Below, in pieces: positions 9,967-22,645 of a stretch of DNA of 64,000 nucleotides. Where the stretch lies: contig JAZKJV010010617.1 of the NCBI GenBank assembly GCA_037367405.1, positions 347,501 through 411,500 of the forward strand, in the 5' to 3' direction. The notes under the pieces were generated by a model. That model made no database searches, was not told the origin of the DNA, and saw only the letters and a program-made list of their open reading frames with translations. The first letter of the stretch is position 1; each line of letters opens with the position of its first letter. The DNA comes from Ottelia alismoides. Lineage: Eukaryota; Streptophyta; Magnoliopsida; Alismatales; Hydrocharitaceae. Both the position numbers and the translations under genes were made by a program.

Positions 9967-10480
9967 GTTGGATTCCTGCTCCACTAGAGTGGTCACCTTC
10001 GGAAACAGGCCCTTCACCATCCTGAGTAGCCCGTCTCGGGGGTTGTTCGCATCCACTTTCTCGTCGGGCATGTGGTCGAGCTGAGGAGTGAAATTCACGG
10101 CTATGGCCTCACCGGGCCTGATCTCTAGCTTGTCCCTCGTGACTTCCGCAACATAGATCGGCATTGCGTTGAACTCTAGTAGGATGTTGAACTTCTAGGC
10201 CAGTGCCACCAGCTTCCTCCCCACGTCCTGCAAGGAGTCGCCACAGGTCTACTTGGACACTGGGCCGTCGATTGCGGTGATCCGCAAACGAGGAATTCCG
10301 CCTGGCTTTGCTGCAAGGGCCTGTATCAGGGTTAGCCACTGAGTCCCCTGGGCATTCTGGAAGTCGACTATGTGTATGCAATCTTCATTCCTGACGGCTT
10401 CCATGATAGAACCATTGGGCACCATGTAACCAAACTTGAAGTACGGGGTTGATATACGAGTGTGAACACCTTCGTAGGGT
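9967..10480 (-). pseudogene. GRAS-domain transcription regulator fragment (PAT1-like)
   Basis: The minus strand encodes the middle of a GRAS domain. In order it holds YFKFGYMVPNGSIMEAV, the VHIID-type motif HIVDFQNAQGTQW (about 10360-10377), LAAKPGGIPRLRITAIDGP, and RPGEAIAVNFTPQL ... NPRDGLLRMVKGL ... TTLVEQESN. These match the PAT1/SCL branch of plant GRAS regulators, nuclear proteins in light and hormone signalling. Two in-frame TAG stops (10249-10251, 10195-10197) and a frameshift near 10448 kill it. It begins just after a splice-acceptor-like TTTTCTTTTAACAG and stops abruptly 44 bp from the hAT target site. Both the N-terminus and the C-terminal PFYRE/SAW part are absent. It is a fragment, not a gene. 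Confidence 0.85.
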
Positions 10481-11371
10481 GAAATTTCTGTTAAAAGAAA
10501 AGGGGATGTCAGTAACTTGATTCACGAGCATATGATTATGAGCATACTTAATAAGTGAAACGACACTGCTCGACCACCAGATCATTGAATCTCTAATACA
10601 TACCGGGTATAAGTTCAAGTAGTAGTCCTCGATTTTTAGCAAGCTATTCCAAGAGAAAATGCATCCCTTTCTGAGAAGCCAGCATATCAACATCCCGGCG
10701 TGTTTCCCCTGATGATAATCGCAAGTACGTCAAACATTTTTAAGAAAACCATAATCCATTTGCGTGTCAAATTAGACATGAAAACTCTACTTGGACATTT
10801 CTGAAAGTATGGAAAATGTAGGAGCTTTTCCAACATGAACTGACAGATACTCTACTTAATATAGTGATTACAATCCTTCGAGATATATCAGCCCTTCCAA
10901 TTTCTTCATAATAATATATAAAAAACCCAGCAAGTACAAACCCTTTTTTCTTTCAATGAGGCTATTTTCAATCTCCATGGTTCAATCTTTCCTGTATGTT
11001 GGACAATCAACCTGCAATGCCTGTTTGAGAACTTTGATGTCTCTACATGTAAAGAGATGACAAAACAAACCATGATTGGTGATATCAAAAAAATAAAAAA
11101 TAAAAAAGAATATAAATGAATTGGCCTTCCACCTTAGGAAAAATGTGAAGCTTACAAATATGTTGAGATACAAACTTCTAATTACCATATACCTCATAAA
11201 TAAACATATTTTCTTCCTATTGGATTATATTGCATAGAGCCCAAACTCTTATGTTGTCATTTTTATAGAATAACTAACTTTATTCCTCGAGTTTACATGA
11301 GAAATACTTTTACATGTGCCAAAGATATCAAATAAGGTCTAACAGTAATCAAATGAATTAAGAGAAAATAC
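10481..11371. other. No gene recognised
   Basis: AT-rich sequence between the GRAS and HDR fragments. One exon-like minus-strand stretch with a possible acceptor (CATGTAG near 11047) reads DIKVLKQALQVDCPTYRK before a stop, but I cannot assign it to a family. Confidence 0.4.
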
Positions 11372-11666
11372 CTTAGTGGCGTCACAAATGCTATTAAACA
11401 TACTGAAATGATTAAATTTTCGACACCGTATTTCTGCATCATGGTATTCTTAACAAATTTACCTGGAACAAATGCATGGGAATTCGTTCATGTCATAAAT
11501 CTGATTGTTTGCTGTAAATGGGAAAAATGGTCCAGAATCAAATGGTCTATAAAGACATACCAATGTCTCCCATTTCTCCATTCAGCATTGTAGTTTGATT
11601 TAACGCCCCCAGAGTAACAAAATCTACATCTGGGTCAAATCGCTCAGAAACAACATTTTTAATTTT
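11372..11666 (-). pseudogene. HDR/IspH (4-hydroxy-3-methylbut-2-enyl diphosphate reductase) fragment, two exons
   Basis: Two exon-like blocks on the minus strand match plant HDR, the last enzyme of the plastid MEP isoprenoid pathway. Exon one (11666-11561) follows an acceptor TCCTGCAG and reads ERFDPDVDFVTLGALNQTTM, then LNGEMGDI, ending at a GTATGT donor. A 98-bp intron follows. Exon two (11462-11372) starts after TTCCAG and reads GKFVKNTMMQKYGVEN, then after a frameshift NHFSMFNSICDATK, ending at a GTATTT donor. The codon split across the intron is consistent (GDI-G-K). Neighbouring HDR exons, including the one with the GGWNSSNT motif, were not found. It is a genomic rather than retroprocessed fragment and is non-functional. 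Confidence 0.8.
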
Positions 11667-12511
11667 CTGCAGGATAAAAAGAACATTAGCTAATATATTG
11701 ACCAAATAATGTACTGTACCAAATACATGTACCGAATATGAACTTAAACTCATACATTCGAACTAATTTATTGTGGCTTTATGGTTAGTTCTTTGCACAA
11801 TGTTCTTCATCTCTTAGGTAGAAATAAAAAGAATCAATGGTTACTACTATATTCTATGTACCTCTTGGCTCTTGCTACTATATTTTCTTGGACATTATAA
11901 TGCTCTTAGAAGAAACATTCCTTTCAGTGACGCAATTTTTACTAATAATACATTGTTTTCCAGAAGTTTAATTAACTCTGTGGTACGGAAAAGAAATGAC
12001 ACATATTTAATGTGTTTGTGTATCATTAAGCTGTATCCAACAGTAAGAGACCGAATGTACAGTTTTCAGATTAAGGTGCCTCAAAAACATTTATCCATGC
12101 TCGCACACTGACTAATATCATGTAAATTTAAGTTCTAGTTCAATGTTCTTCTCCCATTAAATATATCTCCTTTTGTTTAATTGTCATATACTACCAACAA
12201 AATTCAACCTACAGGTCCTTTTGATGAATGCTAGATTTCTGCTAAGAAATGAAATAATGTTGTCCAATACAACCATAACGATGAGATCCTATCCTGATGA
12301 GTACACAACAGATACTCATAATAGGACTTTATCACAATTTACTTCATTCATAAAACTGAGTGCAAATCATTTCAGATCACAATTATTAAGTTTCACAATT
12401 AGTTTTAGAATTCTATAAAAAGATGATATGACGAACAAAGAATTACACAACTTCAGCAACTCGTGATTCAATGTGTTTCAAATAAGGTCTAAATTCCTTC
12501 TAAGTTGTTTG
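11667..12511. other. No gene recognised; insertion site of the TRIM
   Basis: AT-rich sequence with no HDR upstream exons visible and no convincing coding capacity. It ends in GTTTG (12507-12511), the probable left target duplication of the TRIM-like element (right copy TTTTG, 23509-23513, 4 of 5 matching). Confidence 0.4.
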
Positions 12512-12778
12512 TGATGGGATATGATCCGGTACCAACTCTTCTATGATACCAACGGATAGGAACACGATCCGCAAGTATCGTCTCCTCTTAGATACTGGTT
12601 GTTGGTGATACAAACCGCCATACAAATGCAGAAGCGGATGTGCAATCAACCACTAGAGAAGCACGTGATGAAAAGAACAAACAGATATAACGATGGTCGG
12701 TCACCTCTCGTGACCATCGGAGAAGAAAGATCACTATAAATTAGAACTAGTACAACTCTCTCTCCATTCCATTGCTCT
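12512..12778 (-). repeat. Left LTR of TRIM-like element, outer part
   Basis: It matches 23013 onward: TGATGGGA start, ATCCGGTA, ATACTGGTTGTTGG, GATCA-TATAAATTAGAAC. It is the 5' portion (plus-strand reading) of a roughly 496-bp LTR whose remainder was displaced by insertion of copia A at 12779 and then partly deleted. Confidence 0.75.
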
Positions 12779-15315
12779 TGTTTGCCATGTGAGCCCGGGG
12801 CGAACCATTCCTACAATAAATATTATTGCAATATATGATTTATCAATAAAAGTCATTGATTGTTTCATTCCCTTTCTAAGATTAAATGAATGAATTCTCC
12901 ATAAGATCCCTCTGTACATTTAGGGTTATGTACCATGACCATCTTATTGATTATACATATATTGATTCAATAATTGAATCATAGAGGATGGTACTTGGAT
13001 GAATGTCTAAGGAGTTAGATTGATGACTCATCAAGCACCGACAAATGATTGTTAAGAGATGATCTCTAGCCTGAGTAGGAGATGGAAATCCTTTCTCATT
13101 AGATTGATATATGACTTACCTCTTGATGCATTCTGCATAGGAATAGAGATTTAGAGGTGTCAGATTAGCTAGGTGAAAGAGCTGACTTAACGAGATCGAG
13201 ATAACCAAAGACCTATGTCGTAAACTTTCATGATATACTCAGACATCCTCTAACCAGAGATAGATGTGTTTCTATATGTCTAAGTGTGTACATTTGTAGA
13301 TCAATAAATTGATGATCTAATCAAGGTCTATACACCAACAAGCTGGTTTGCATATAAGGGCATATGAGTAATACGATCTCTCAAAGGGATAATACAGGTT
13401 CACTTGTGAACCAGAAGACATTATCTCACTCACGAAGTATTAGAAGTGATAAAATTCCATGCATGGTCGTCGTGCTTCGGAAGCATGATAAGAATTTGCA
13501 GGTATGAAATATGCTTTTGGAAAGCAAATAATCGATACCGATTCCCAATGACCAAGATTGTGAAACTTGATGCTGAAACCCTAAAGATGAAAGTGTAAAA
13601 TTGATCTATATCTTTGGATTTATTATAGGTCTTGCAATATATGCAGGATGTACATGTATTAGGAATACCTGAGGGTGATGTGACCGTAAACGATTCTATA
13701 ACCATGACACTTCCATTTGAAGGGAGTGATGAAACATGCTTGACGTTTTGGTAACTCTTCTCAGTAGAAAAGTAATCTGATCTTGGTTCAAGCGTTAGAC
13801 ATTGATCTTAATGAGATTCAGATGCAATTAGAAGATTAGATTTACAATCTTGATTTAATCAAGCATCTATGAGAAGTCCATGAGATCTAAGTCACTATAC
13901 GTGGTACATACAATTGCCATGTCCTTATCACCAAGTATTTGTGGAGAAAGCACATTATTCTTGGAGGGTTCAAGAATAATTTCATAATTGAATTATATCT
14001 AAGAATTAAGAAATGGGTAATTACATGTGATTTAGTTATCATGAATAATTTGAGTTTGATTAACAATATTTGAATGCATGAGAATAATGATCCAATATAA
14101 TTACATGTAATTTCATTATTATGGATGAGAAAATGTAGATAACAATATCCAATTATTACCGATATATTATAAATATGATTTATAATGTATTAGAGAGAGC
14201 TTATTATGATTAACATTTGTTGATTAATTATTAATGTCAATTCAATTCTGATTGGATAATTAATTGAAAATGTAAATCACAATTTATTTTGGGTCGTGAA
14301 TGTGATACACATATTTCCAATGATAAAATTGGAATATTAATAAAATAATTATGAATTATTTTTGTTGAATAATTTACAACAAGTGTTGTTGTAAATCTTT
14401 GAGATTTTCAAGGAGTAATGCAATTTCATGAGATTGCATGAGATTTCACCTTCCATGTTGGAAGGGTGGACGACCACCAAATCCTATAAGGAAGGGTGGT
14501 CGTCCACTCTATTACATGGGATGGTATAATCTCCATTCCATTATTTCCATATGTGAATAATTTAATTTTAAGATTAATTTAAATTTATTTATCAAAATAT
14601 ATTTAATCTAAATTAAATTAATTGTTGTTTTTTTACAACAAAATCTTGTCCAATGAAAGAAGCACAAATCAATCTCATCCATTAATTTTGTGCAGTCCAT
14701 AGATTGTGATCCATGGACTCTAAAAAACCCTATATAAGAAGAGACACCCCTTGCTCTTGTGATCTAAAAGAACAACTCTTGAGGCATCAAACTCTCTCGC
14801 TCCTTTCATTCTCATGCCCTCTCCTCTCTCTTTGGGTGGCAGTCCACCCAAACCCTAGAGGGTAAACGCCACCATCGTCGCATCACCGTTGTGTTGTCAC
14901 CACGACTTCCCTTGTTTATCCAACTTCTTTGGAGCGCTTCGCTCACGAAGAATTCTTACGATCTCATATGATGAGATCAGGAGTTCTCTTGCTTGGATCA
15001 GAAACTTGGATTGTGAGAAGCACGCGATCCGTTTCCCGTGCTTGCAAGTGTCTCCTCGGAAGATAGAACTTGAGACAAGAGATCTCTTTACTTAGAGGTT
15101 TGATCGTAATCACGCTACAAGAGGTATTCCTTTATCTATTATATGATTTAGATCAAATGATGAAAGAAGAATTCTTGGATCATGCGGTTTCATCGTATGA
15201 TTTTTTTTAAATTATGATGCATCGAACAACTAGTGATACTAGACGTTCTTGATCGTATACGATACGATCCTCACGCTTCTGTGACGCACTTAAGGATTAT
15301 TCCATATCCTTGACA
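12779..15315 (+). repeat. 5' LTR of copia A
   Basis: It starts TGTTTGCCATGTGAGCC and ends CATATCCTTGACA, immediately before the primer site. At 2537 bp it is long for copia. A TATA box, TATATAAG at 14731-14738, sits in a plant-promoter-like context and probably drives element transcription. Its 3' counterpart starts TGTTAGCCATGTG. Confidence 0.85.
14731..14738 (+). promoter_or_regulatory. Putative TATA box in 5' LTR of copia A
   Basis: TATATAAG lies about 580 bp from the LTR end. The related minus-strand LTR D has CTATATAAG at about 24162-24170 in the equivalent place, which supports function in the family. Confidence 0.55.
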
Positions 15316-15333
15316 TGGTATCAGAGTCTTAGG
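15316..15333 (+). other. Primer binding site of copia A
   Basis: TGGTATCAGAGTCTTAGG directly abuts the LTR end. TGGTATCAGAGC is the usual plant copia primer site, complementary to the 3' end of initiator tRNA-Met. Confidence 0.8.
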
Positions 15334-17035
15334 TCAGAGGTTTTGGATACGATCCATAAACCTAGCAAGACTTGGGCTCATTATGGTTTGTGAAAAATTT
15401 ATATCTTTTTATTTTTTGCATTCCTGTTTAGTGAATATTTTAGGCCATGTTTAAAGTATTTAAACATGAAATTATCACTTGAATTTTATTCCCCATTAAA
15501 TAAGAAAAATGTGGGATTTCAGTTTGTGTGATTTGGAATCCGATTTCTCAAGTTTTGATCATTTTGATGAACATGTATCCACTATTTCGGGGATGGCAAA
15601 TATTGATGTAATTAAAAGGATTAGTTACTGTTGTTAAATGTCTTGAAATGTGTGCTAATCACATGGGTTCTTTGTAAATGAAATTATCAATCTTTGGAAT
15701 TTTTTTTTGCATGATTGGGATTTAAATTGATTGAGATATGCTAATTTTATTAAGTGGGGGTCACTGTTGGAAATTACATTTCTAATCAATAATCATGTGA
15801 TTGTTATTTTATAAATTAGTAAAATTAATGGTTAATTTTCTGTAAAAATTATGGATAAATATTTGAGAAATATTTGATAATAATTATTTCCTTAGATGAT
15901 ATTTCCTTAAGTAATAACTGATTAGATATAATCTAGATAATAATTGGTTACACAATCTTCTTTCCAACAAAGAAACTTTCTTGAATATGATTGGGAATTT
16001 GTTTAGCAAATTTCCTTATAATATCAGTCAAAAAGGTTTGGATTAATATTATATGATATAACTTCGGCTGAAGAACCGATTATCATCTCAAATGCATAAT
16101 GATAATTGGCATTATCCTTTTCTGAGGAGGATATGGTGTCTAGTCGGGGAGTGTTGGGTTGAAAGGTTCAACTGCATGCAGTCTGTCCCACTCCCATCGG
16201 TGATAGCCATGATAATTGGTACGGAAGAGATAATGCTGGAGAGATCATGATGCATTTTCCTAATTATTAAAGTTCGAATAGTACATATTTTGAGATTATA
16301 CCATCCTTTCAAGTAACAATCAAGTTTGTTGATTGAATTGGATCGACAATTGATTTAATGTGATTAAATTGATTATGTCTAATTAAAACACTCTATTATG
16401 GATAGATGGGTATTTCTCTGGGAAGATTTTATTATATGAATGTGATTCATAATAATTAATTAAATTTTGAATATGAAGTGGAGGATAATATAAGTGACAT
16501 CCATTGCATGTAGAGGACGTCTGTCCAAAGTGATAGCTCCTGCATACAAGTGCATCTGGATCGGGCTCTTTTCTTCTCGAAAGAGTAAGGTTGTATACGT
16601 AGTGATCCTAATATCGAGTCCTCATATTATTGGGGTAATGTCCTCATATTATTGGGGTAATGTTAGATTTAAGCCTGCTAACGGTTGGTTCAATTAACGA
16701 CAGTTCAACATCATCGTAGGGGTGCTATGCTTAGGTGTTAAAGACCAAATTGGGAAATGCAAGTTAGACTTGCAAGACGGAATGTGTTCTTTCTTCTTTT
16801 TATCCAAGTCACAAGTTCTTGTATTATTGGGATGTGACTAAGGTAAAAAGGAGATCCAAGTTCTTACTTGAGATATATCAGTAGGTATATCTCTTACTTT
16901 GAAAATATGTAAGGGGATGAACTTTGAAATTTAAAAAGTAAGACAAATTTAATAAAGAATTTTTTAATCAAAGATTTTATATTAAATATATAATTATTTA
17001 TATGTTCTAATATAGTGCATTCTTAATTTCAGAAA
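15334..17035 (+). other. Untranslated leader of copia A
   Basis: About 1.7 kb of AT-rich leader between primer site and gag, with no coding sequence seen. It aligns with the inverted leader of copia C (30468-32442), except that C carries an extra 233-bp plastid-derived insert; here the equivalent position is continuous near 16375. Confidence 0.7.
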
Positions 17036-17860
17036 ATGAAGTCCATGAACCCTCTTAGCAGGCTATTGGAGGTCAATCAATTGACCGAACCAAATAATTC
17101 GGATTGGATCTGAAATTTTGATCTTGTCCTTTCTGCTCAGTGCATCTCTTATGTGTTGTCAAAGGACTTATGCTGACACAAAAACTCTGAAAGAAATTAA
17201 ATATAATGAAAAATATGATGAAGATCATAATCTGACAAGATGTTACATATTATACAATGTACAACAAATGCAACATGTGGAGATGAACACTTGTCATTAT
17301 ATTATGACAAATCTAGGAAATATTCGGTGACGTAAAATACACACAACGTTATAATATCATGAAAGAACTTATTCACTGCAAGATGCAGGTGGGGACCTCT
17401 GTCAGAGAGCATGTACTCGAAATGTTTGGGTACCTTTCTGAGTTGGAAACCCTAGGAGCTGTCATGGATGCATGTATTCATGCTGACTTCATTCTGTTAT
17501 CGCTCACAATGTCTTTCAACAACTTTATTGTCACATTCCATTTGAGCAAAGTTGATTTTACTAACGTTGGACTGTTGGATGCATTAAAGTCTGTTGAAGA
17601 TGTAATGAGGATGAATGGCCCCTCTGGTAGTGAAATGGTTGCACAAGTCATAGGAAGGCACAATCGAAAGCAAGGTTCTCAGAAGGGTCTGTCCCGGAAG
17701 AGAAAGAAGAAGAGTAAAGGGGTTGGCTCATTTTCCAATGCATCCACATTGATAGCATCGAAGAAAACTGACATTTGTCACCACTACAAGAAGCTGGGGA
17801 ACTAAAGGCGTGATTGCCGGGAATACCTGAAGTCTGCTAACGAAGGTAAAGCCCCTACAG
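17036..17860 (+). pseudogene. copia A gag remnant
   Basis: It begins MKSMNPLSRLLEVNQLT, as in copia C. The longest open piece, 17359-17805, encodes the UBN2-like part of gag (SVREHVLEMFGYLSELETLG ... ADFILLSL ... ALKSVEDVM). It is followed by a basic stretch and a degenerate zinc knuckle CHHYKKLGN-stop-RRDC, in which the second cysteine is tyrosine. Gag forms the virus-like particle and the knuckle binds RNA. The first 110 codons are full of stops and shifts. It is non-functional. Confidence 0.8.
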
Positions 17861-18260
17861 GTATGAAATCTACTTTCATCATTGAAACGACTTTCTCATT
17901 GGATGAGAAGGAAGTCGGGTTGATGATTCTGGTGCTTCTGTTCATGTATGCAATTTATTGCTTCTATTTCAAGAAACTAAGATTATTTAATAAGGGGAGA
18001 TAGTCATCCATATGGGATCTGATGCAGGTGTTGCAGCAGTCGCCGTTGGGACCTGTCAACTATCGTTATCTAGTGGAAGAGTCGTTATATCTAAAAAGTG
18101 TCTTTATATACTTGAAGTCAGAAGGAATCTTACATTTATATCTTAGCTTGTTAGAAGAGGATATTCTTTCCTTTTCTATAATAAATTAGTCATAAGTCAT
18201 TAGGATAAACATAATGCGGATGATGTTTTGACTTCAGGTGGAGTCTAATGAACATGTCAT
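17861..18260 (+). pseudogene. copia A protease remnant
   Basis: Frames around 17930 read DDSGASVHVCN, the retroviral-type aspartic protease active site DSGA. A matching piece in copia C reads VVDSGASVHVCN. Frameshifts and stops follow. The protease would cleave the element polyprotein. Confidence 0.7.
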
Positions 18261-18319
18261 GAATTTACTACCACTAATAAAAACACTAAAAGTTCCAGGG
18301 AGGATGGAAATCATTCAAA

Positions 18320-19420
18320 TATGATTTGGAATTAAAGGCTTTATGATTTATCTATTGATACAAATAATAGATTTATAAAAGATGGACCCTTAGATTTTGT
18401 ACAGGTTCAACCATTGCCTACATGCAAACATTGTATTCTTGGTAAAATGACTAGGATGCATTTTCGGAACAAGGTTACACGATGAGAAGGTATTCTTGAC
18501 CTAATACATAGAATGTATGCGGTCCCTTCAGTATCGTGACTCAAAATGAATATCGATATTATTTAACATTTATTGGTGACCATTCGCGATATGGGTTTAT
18601 CGTCCTACTTTGTCATAAATCTGGAACCTTTGAAAATTTCAAAGAGTTCAAATCTTTGGTTGAGAACAAAACCAAAAGGAAGATTAAATAGATTCGATCT
18701 GATTGAAGTGGCGAGCACCTCTCAGACAAATTCAAGGAATACCATAAAGAGAATGGAATTGTCTCTAATCTCAGTCCTCCTGCAAGTCCCTGAATTAATG
18801 GTGTAGCTGAAAGACACAACATGGCTATCATGGATATGGTCCATTCAATGATGAGCAAAGCACATTTACCACTTAGTTTCTAGGGATATGCAGTAGAGAC
18901 TATGATATCTATCCTAAACAAGATTACAAGCTAATCTGTACCTAAGGATCCTCATGAGCTATGGTATGGAACCAAACCCATTGTTAAACACTTAAGGGTT
19001 TGGGGTTCCTTGGTTTATACGAAGAACATGGATGCATGTAAGCTAGAATCTCGCTCTCATGAGTGTTACTTCATTGGGTATGTTAAAGATGGTATCAGAT
19101 ACCAACTTTATGATCTTGAGAATCGGAAATTTTTCATCTCTAGAGATTTAAGATTTTTGGAGGATGACTTCCTTAAAGGTAAAGACAAAAATGAAGTCGA
19201 TGAATTCATTGAGTCCCCTAAGGATTTTGATCTTATTGAACCAAAAACTGAAGAGACAAATAAAGAGGAATCACACATACCTCTTCGAAAGAGTTTAAGG
19301 GTTGTTGCACCACCCGAAAGGTATAGATTCCATGTGTCAAGTGAAGCTGACAATGATCCGTCTTCATTTAATAGAGCACCTGTGATCATGACATGGATAG
19401 GTGGATGCTAGCAATGAAGT
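18320..19420 (+). pseudogene. copia A integrase remnant
   Basis: Pieces read GPFSIVTQNEYRYYLTFIGDHSRYGFI, NGVAERHN (the motif carrying the catalytic glutamate) and then ELWYGTKPIVKHLRVWGSLVY. A 133-residue open block at 19010-19411 covers the integrase C-terminal/linker region (YFIGYVKDG, FLEDDF, HIPLRKS). The aspartate block has mutated to IRSD-stop. Unlike copia C, this copy keeps the segment between LPL and RVWG. Confidence 0.8.
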
Positions 19421-20300
19421 CAAAGATTGACTCCATGCGTAAGAATGGTGTATGGAATCTAGAGGATCCACCTAAAGGGGTAAAACTGATTGGGTGGAAA
19501 TGGATCTTCAAGAGAAAGAGGGGACCTGATGGGAAAGTAGAGACTTTCAAGGCATGACTCGTAGCCAAAGGCTACACACAGAGAGAAGGCGTCGACTGTT
19601 GTGAGACGTTCTCTCTTATGGCTATGCTTAAGTCTATCAGGACACTGCTATCTATAATTGCATCTCTTGACTGCGACATCTGGTAGATGGATGTCAAGAT
19701 AGCTTTCCTCAATGGATACCTCGAGGAGATATCTATATGGAGCAGCCCTAGACTTGACAATTGAGGAAGGTAAAGTATGCAAGCTGAAGAAATACATCTA
19801 TGAGCTCAAACAAGCTTCTCAAAGCTGGAACAACAGTTTTGATGAAACTATAAAGAGTTATGATTTTGTGCAGAATCCTAATGAACCTTGTGTGTACAAG
19901 AAACTTAGTGGGAGCTCCATTGTGTTCATAATACTTAGATGACATCCTTATCATTGGGAATGATATAGGGATGATGACCACTATAAAGATTTGGTTAACC
20001 CATACCTTCGAGATGAAAGATCTTGGAGAAGCCTCTTACACCTTGGGTCTGAGCTATTCAGAAATCAGGAAAAGAGGATATGGAGTTTATCACAGCATGC
20101 GTACATTAAGAAAATTCATGAATGTTTCCGTATGGAGACTTCTAATAAAAGTTTCTTCCCTTACGACTTGGTATCCACCTATCCAAAGGGATGTCTCCTC
20201 AAAGTGTTTAAGAAAAGAAAACCATGGTTGGATGCCCCTATGCATCAGTTGTAGGAAACTTAATGTATGCCATGATGTGTACAAGACCAGATATCTTCCA
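19421..20300 (+). pseudogene. copia A reverse transcriptase remnant
   Basis: Recognisable pieces include MDVKIAFLNGYLEE-like sequence near 19690, KLKKYIYELKQASQSWN, SYDFVQNPNEPCVYKKLSG and MCTRPDIFHAT-like sequence near 20280. The catalytic YVDD motif is destroyed: after VFI the bases read ATACTTAGATGACATC, losing Tyr-Val and shifting frame. It is dead. Confidence 0.8.
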
Positions 20301-20399
20301 TGCAACATGAGTGGTAAGTCATTACCATTCCTACTATGGAGAACAACAATGGAATGCATTAAAGAATATTTTCAAGTATCTAAGATGGACACAAGATTA

Positions 20400-20905
20400 C
20401 ATGTTGGCCTATGGAGATGGTGATCTCCAAGTCTTGGATACACAAATTTAGATTTCACTTAGATATTGATGATCGAAAGTTCACATCAGGGATTGTGTTC
20501 CTATTGAAAGGTGGTACTATGAGCTGGAGAAGCAAAAAGCAGGAAACTACAACAGGTTCAACAACAGAAGCCGAATACGTTGCCGTGTCGGATGCTGCAA
20601 ACGAGATGGTGTTATTGCTCAAGTTCATCCTGGATCTTGGCATAGTTTCCTTTGATACTCCCATCCTGTTTCTTTGCAATAACACGGGAGATATTTCCTA
20701 GCCAAAGGAACCCAGATGTCATTAAATGAGCAAGAATGTGGAAAGGAAATACCACATCATTCGGGAGATTCAAAAGCGTGGTGATATCGTCATCACCAAG
20801 GTGGCCTCTGTTGGCAACGTTGATGATGCTCCTACCAAACCTTTGATATAGAAGGTTTTCGACCATCATGTAATGAGTACGGGTTTAAAGATTATTCTTG
20901 AATGG
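20400..20905 (+). pseudogene. copia A RNase H remnant
   Basis: DIDDRKFTSGIVFLLKGGTMSWRSKKQ, TTEAEYVAVSDAANE and LCNNTGDIS match the copia RNase H domain; the same region is intact in copia C. Stops at the start and after DIS (TAG at 20699) break it. The frame continues to VMSTGLKIILEW near the end. Confidence 0.8.
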
Positions 20906-20914
20906 TTTTGAGGG

Positions 20915-20926
20915 CTAGTGGGAGAT
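20915..20926 (+). other. Polypurine tract of copia A
   Basis: CTAGTGGGAGAT lies immediately before the 3' LTR start TGTTAG and is the plus-strand primer site. Copia C has ATGGGAGAT in the same position. Confidence 0.75.
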
Positions 20927-22645
20927 TGTTAGCCATGTGATCTCAAGGTGAACCATTCCTACAATAAATGTTATTGTAATATATGATTTATCAATAAAAG
21001 TCATTGATTATTTCACTCGCTTTCTAAGAGCAAACGAATGAATGTGGTATAAGGTCCCTCTGTACAATTATGGCTATGTACCATACCCATCTTAATGATC
21101 GCACAACTACTGATTCGATAATTGAATCATAGAGGTTGGTGCTTTGATTCATATCTAAGGAGTTAGATTGAGGACTCATAAAGCACCGACAAATGATTGT
21201 TAAGAGATGATCTCCAACCTGAGTAGGAGATGACAATCCTTTCTCATTAGGCTAATATCTGAATGACATCTTTATGCAGGTCCTCTACATAGGAATAAAG
21301 AATCAGAGGTATCAGATTAGTTAGGTCAAAGAGTTGACTTAACGAGATCGAGATAACCAAAGACCTATGTCGTAAACTGTCACGATATAGGCACACATCC
21401 TCTAATCAGAGACGGATGTGCTGTTATATGTCTAAGTGTGAACATTTGGTAGACTAATAGGCTGATGATATAATCAAGATCTATACACCGACGAGCTAGT
21501 GTGCATATAAATGCATATGAGTAATACAATCTCTCAAAGGGATCAAACAAGTTCACTTGTGAACCTGAAGACATGAGCTCACTCATGAGGTTTTGGAACC
21601 GATTAAATTCGATGCATGGTCTTCGTGCTTTGTAGGCATGACAAGAATTTTTAGGTGTGATATATGCTTTTGGAAAGCATATGATCGATATCGATTCCCA
21701 ATGACAAAGATTGAGAAGCTTGATGATGAACTCCTAAAGATGACAGTGTAAAATTGATCCACATCTTTGGGTTCATCATAAGTCTTCCACTATGCAAGAT
21801 GTACATGTATTAGGAATATATGAGGGTGATGTGATCATAAACGATTGTATAACCATGACGCTTCCATTCCGTGGGAGTGATGAAACAAGTAGGGATTTTA
21901 GTGACTTCTCTCAGTAAAGAAGTAATCTAATCTTGGTCCAAGTGTTGGAAATTGATCTGAATGGGATTCAGATCAAATGAGAAGATTAGATTTATGTCCT
22001 TGATTTTATCATACATCTATGAGATGTCCATGGGCTATGTATTTGAGATGTAATCTCAATGTCCAAGTTAATATACATGGAACATACAATCACCCTGTCC
22101 TTATCTCCAAGTATTTGTGAAGAAGGAGCATTATTCTTGAAAGAGTTCAAGAATCATTTCGTAATTGAATTATATCTAAGCATTGAGAAATGGGTAAATA
22201 AGTGTGAATTAATTATCATGAATAATGTGAATTTGATTCACATTATTTGAATGCATGAGAATGATGATCCGGTATAATTAAATTTGATTTAATTATTACG
22301 GATAAGAATAACATAGATAGCAATATTAATTATTCATGATATATTATAAATATGATTTATATTGTATTAGAGAGAGCTTATTATGATTCACATTTGTTGA
22401 TTAGTTACTAATGTGAATTGGCGGATTCTCATTGGATAGTTAACTAAAAACGTAAATCACATTTTATTTTGGGTTGTGAATGTAATTCACAAATTTCCAA
22501 TGACAATATTGCAATATTCGCAAAATAATTATGAATTATTTTTGTTGAATAATTTATAACAAGTGTTGTTGGAAATCTTGGGGATTTCCAAGGAATAATG
22601 CAATTTCATGATATTGCATGAGATTCCACCTTCCATGTTGGAAGG
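20927..22645 (+). repeat. 3' LTR of copia A, 3'-truncated
   Basis: It matches the 5' LTR up to CCTTCCATGTTGGAAGG (equivalent to about 14466), then switches abruptly to TRIM LTR sequence. About 0.85 kb, including the TATA box and U5 region, is missing. Confidence 0.8.

Larger units (their letters stand above)
12779..22645 (+). mobile_element. Decayed Ty1/copia retrotransposon A
   Basis: The LTR pair is 12779-15315 and 20927-22645, with primer site at 15316 and polypurine tract at 20915-20926. Domain order is gag, PR, IN, RT, RNH, which defines Ty1/copia. The roughly 2.5-kb LTRs and the gag/integrase style suggest the Tork/Angela group. Every coding domain has many stops and shifts, and the LTRs differ at roughly 15 percent of compared positions, so this is an old copy. 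It is inserted inside the left LTR of the TRIM. The 3' LTR lacks its last 0.85 kb. Confidence 0.85.

Noticed and set aside
10985..11050. Exon-like minus-strand stretch between the GRAS and HDR fragments
   Set aside because: It has a possible splice acceptor, but the 18-residue peptide matches no family I can name and ends in a stop.
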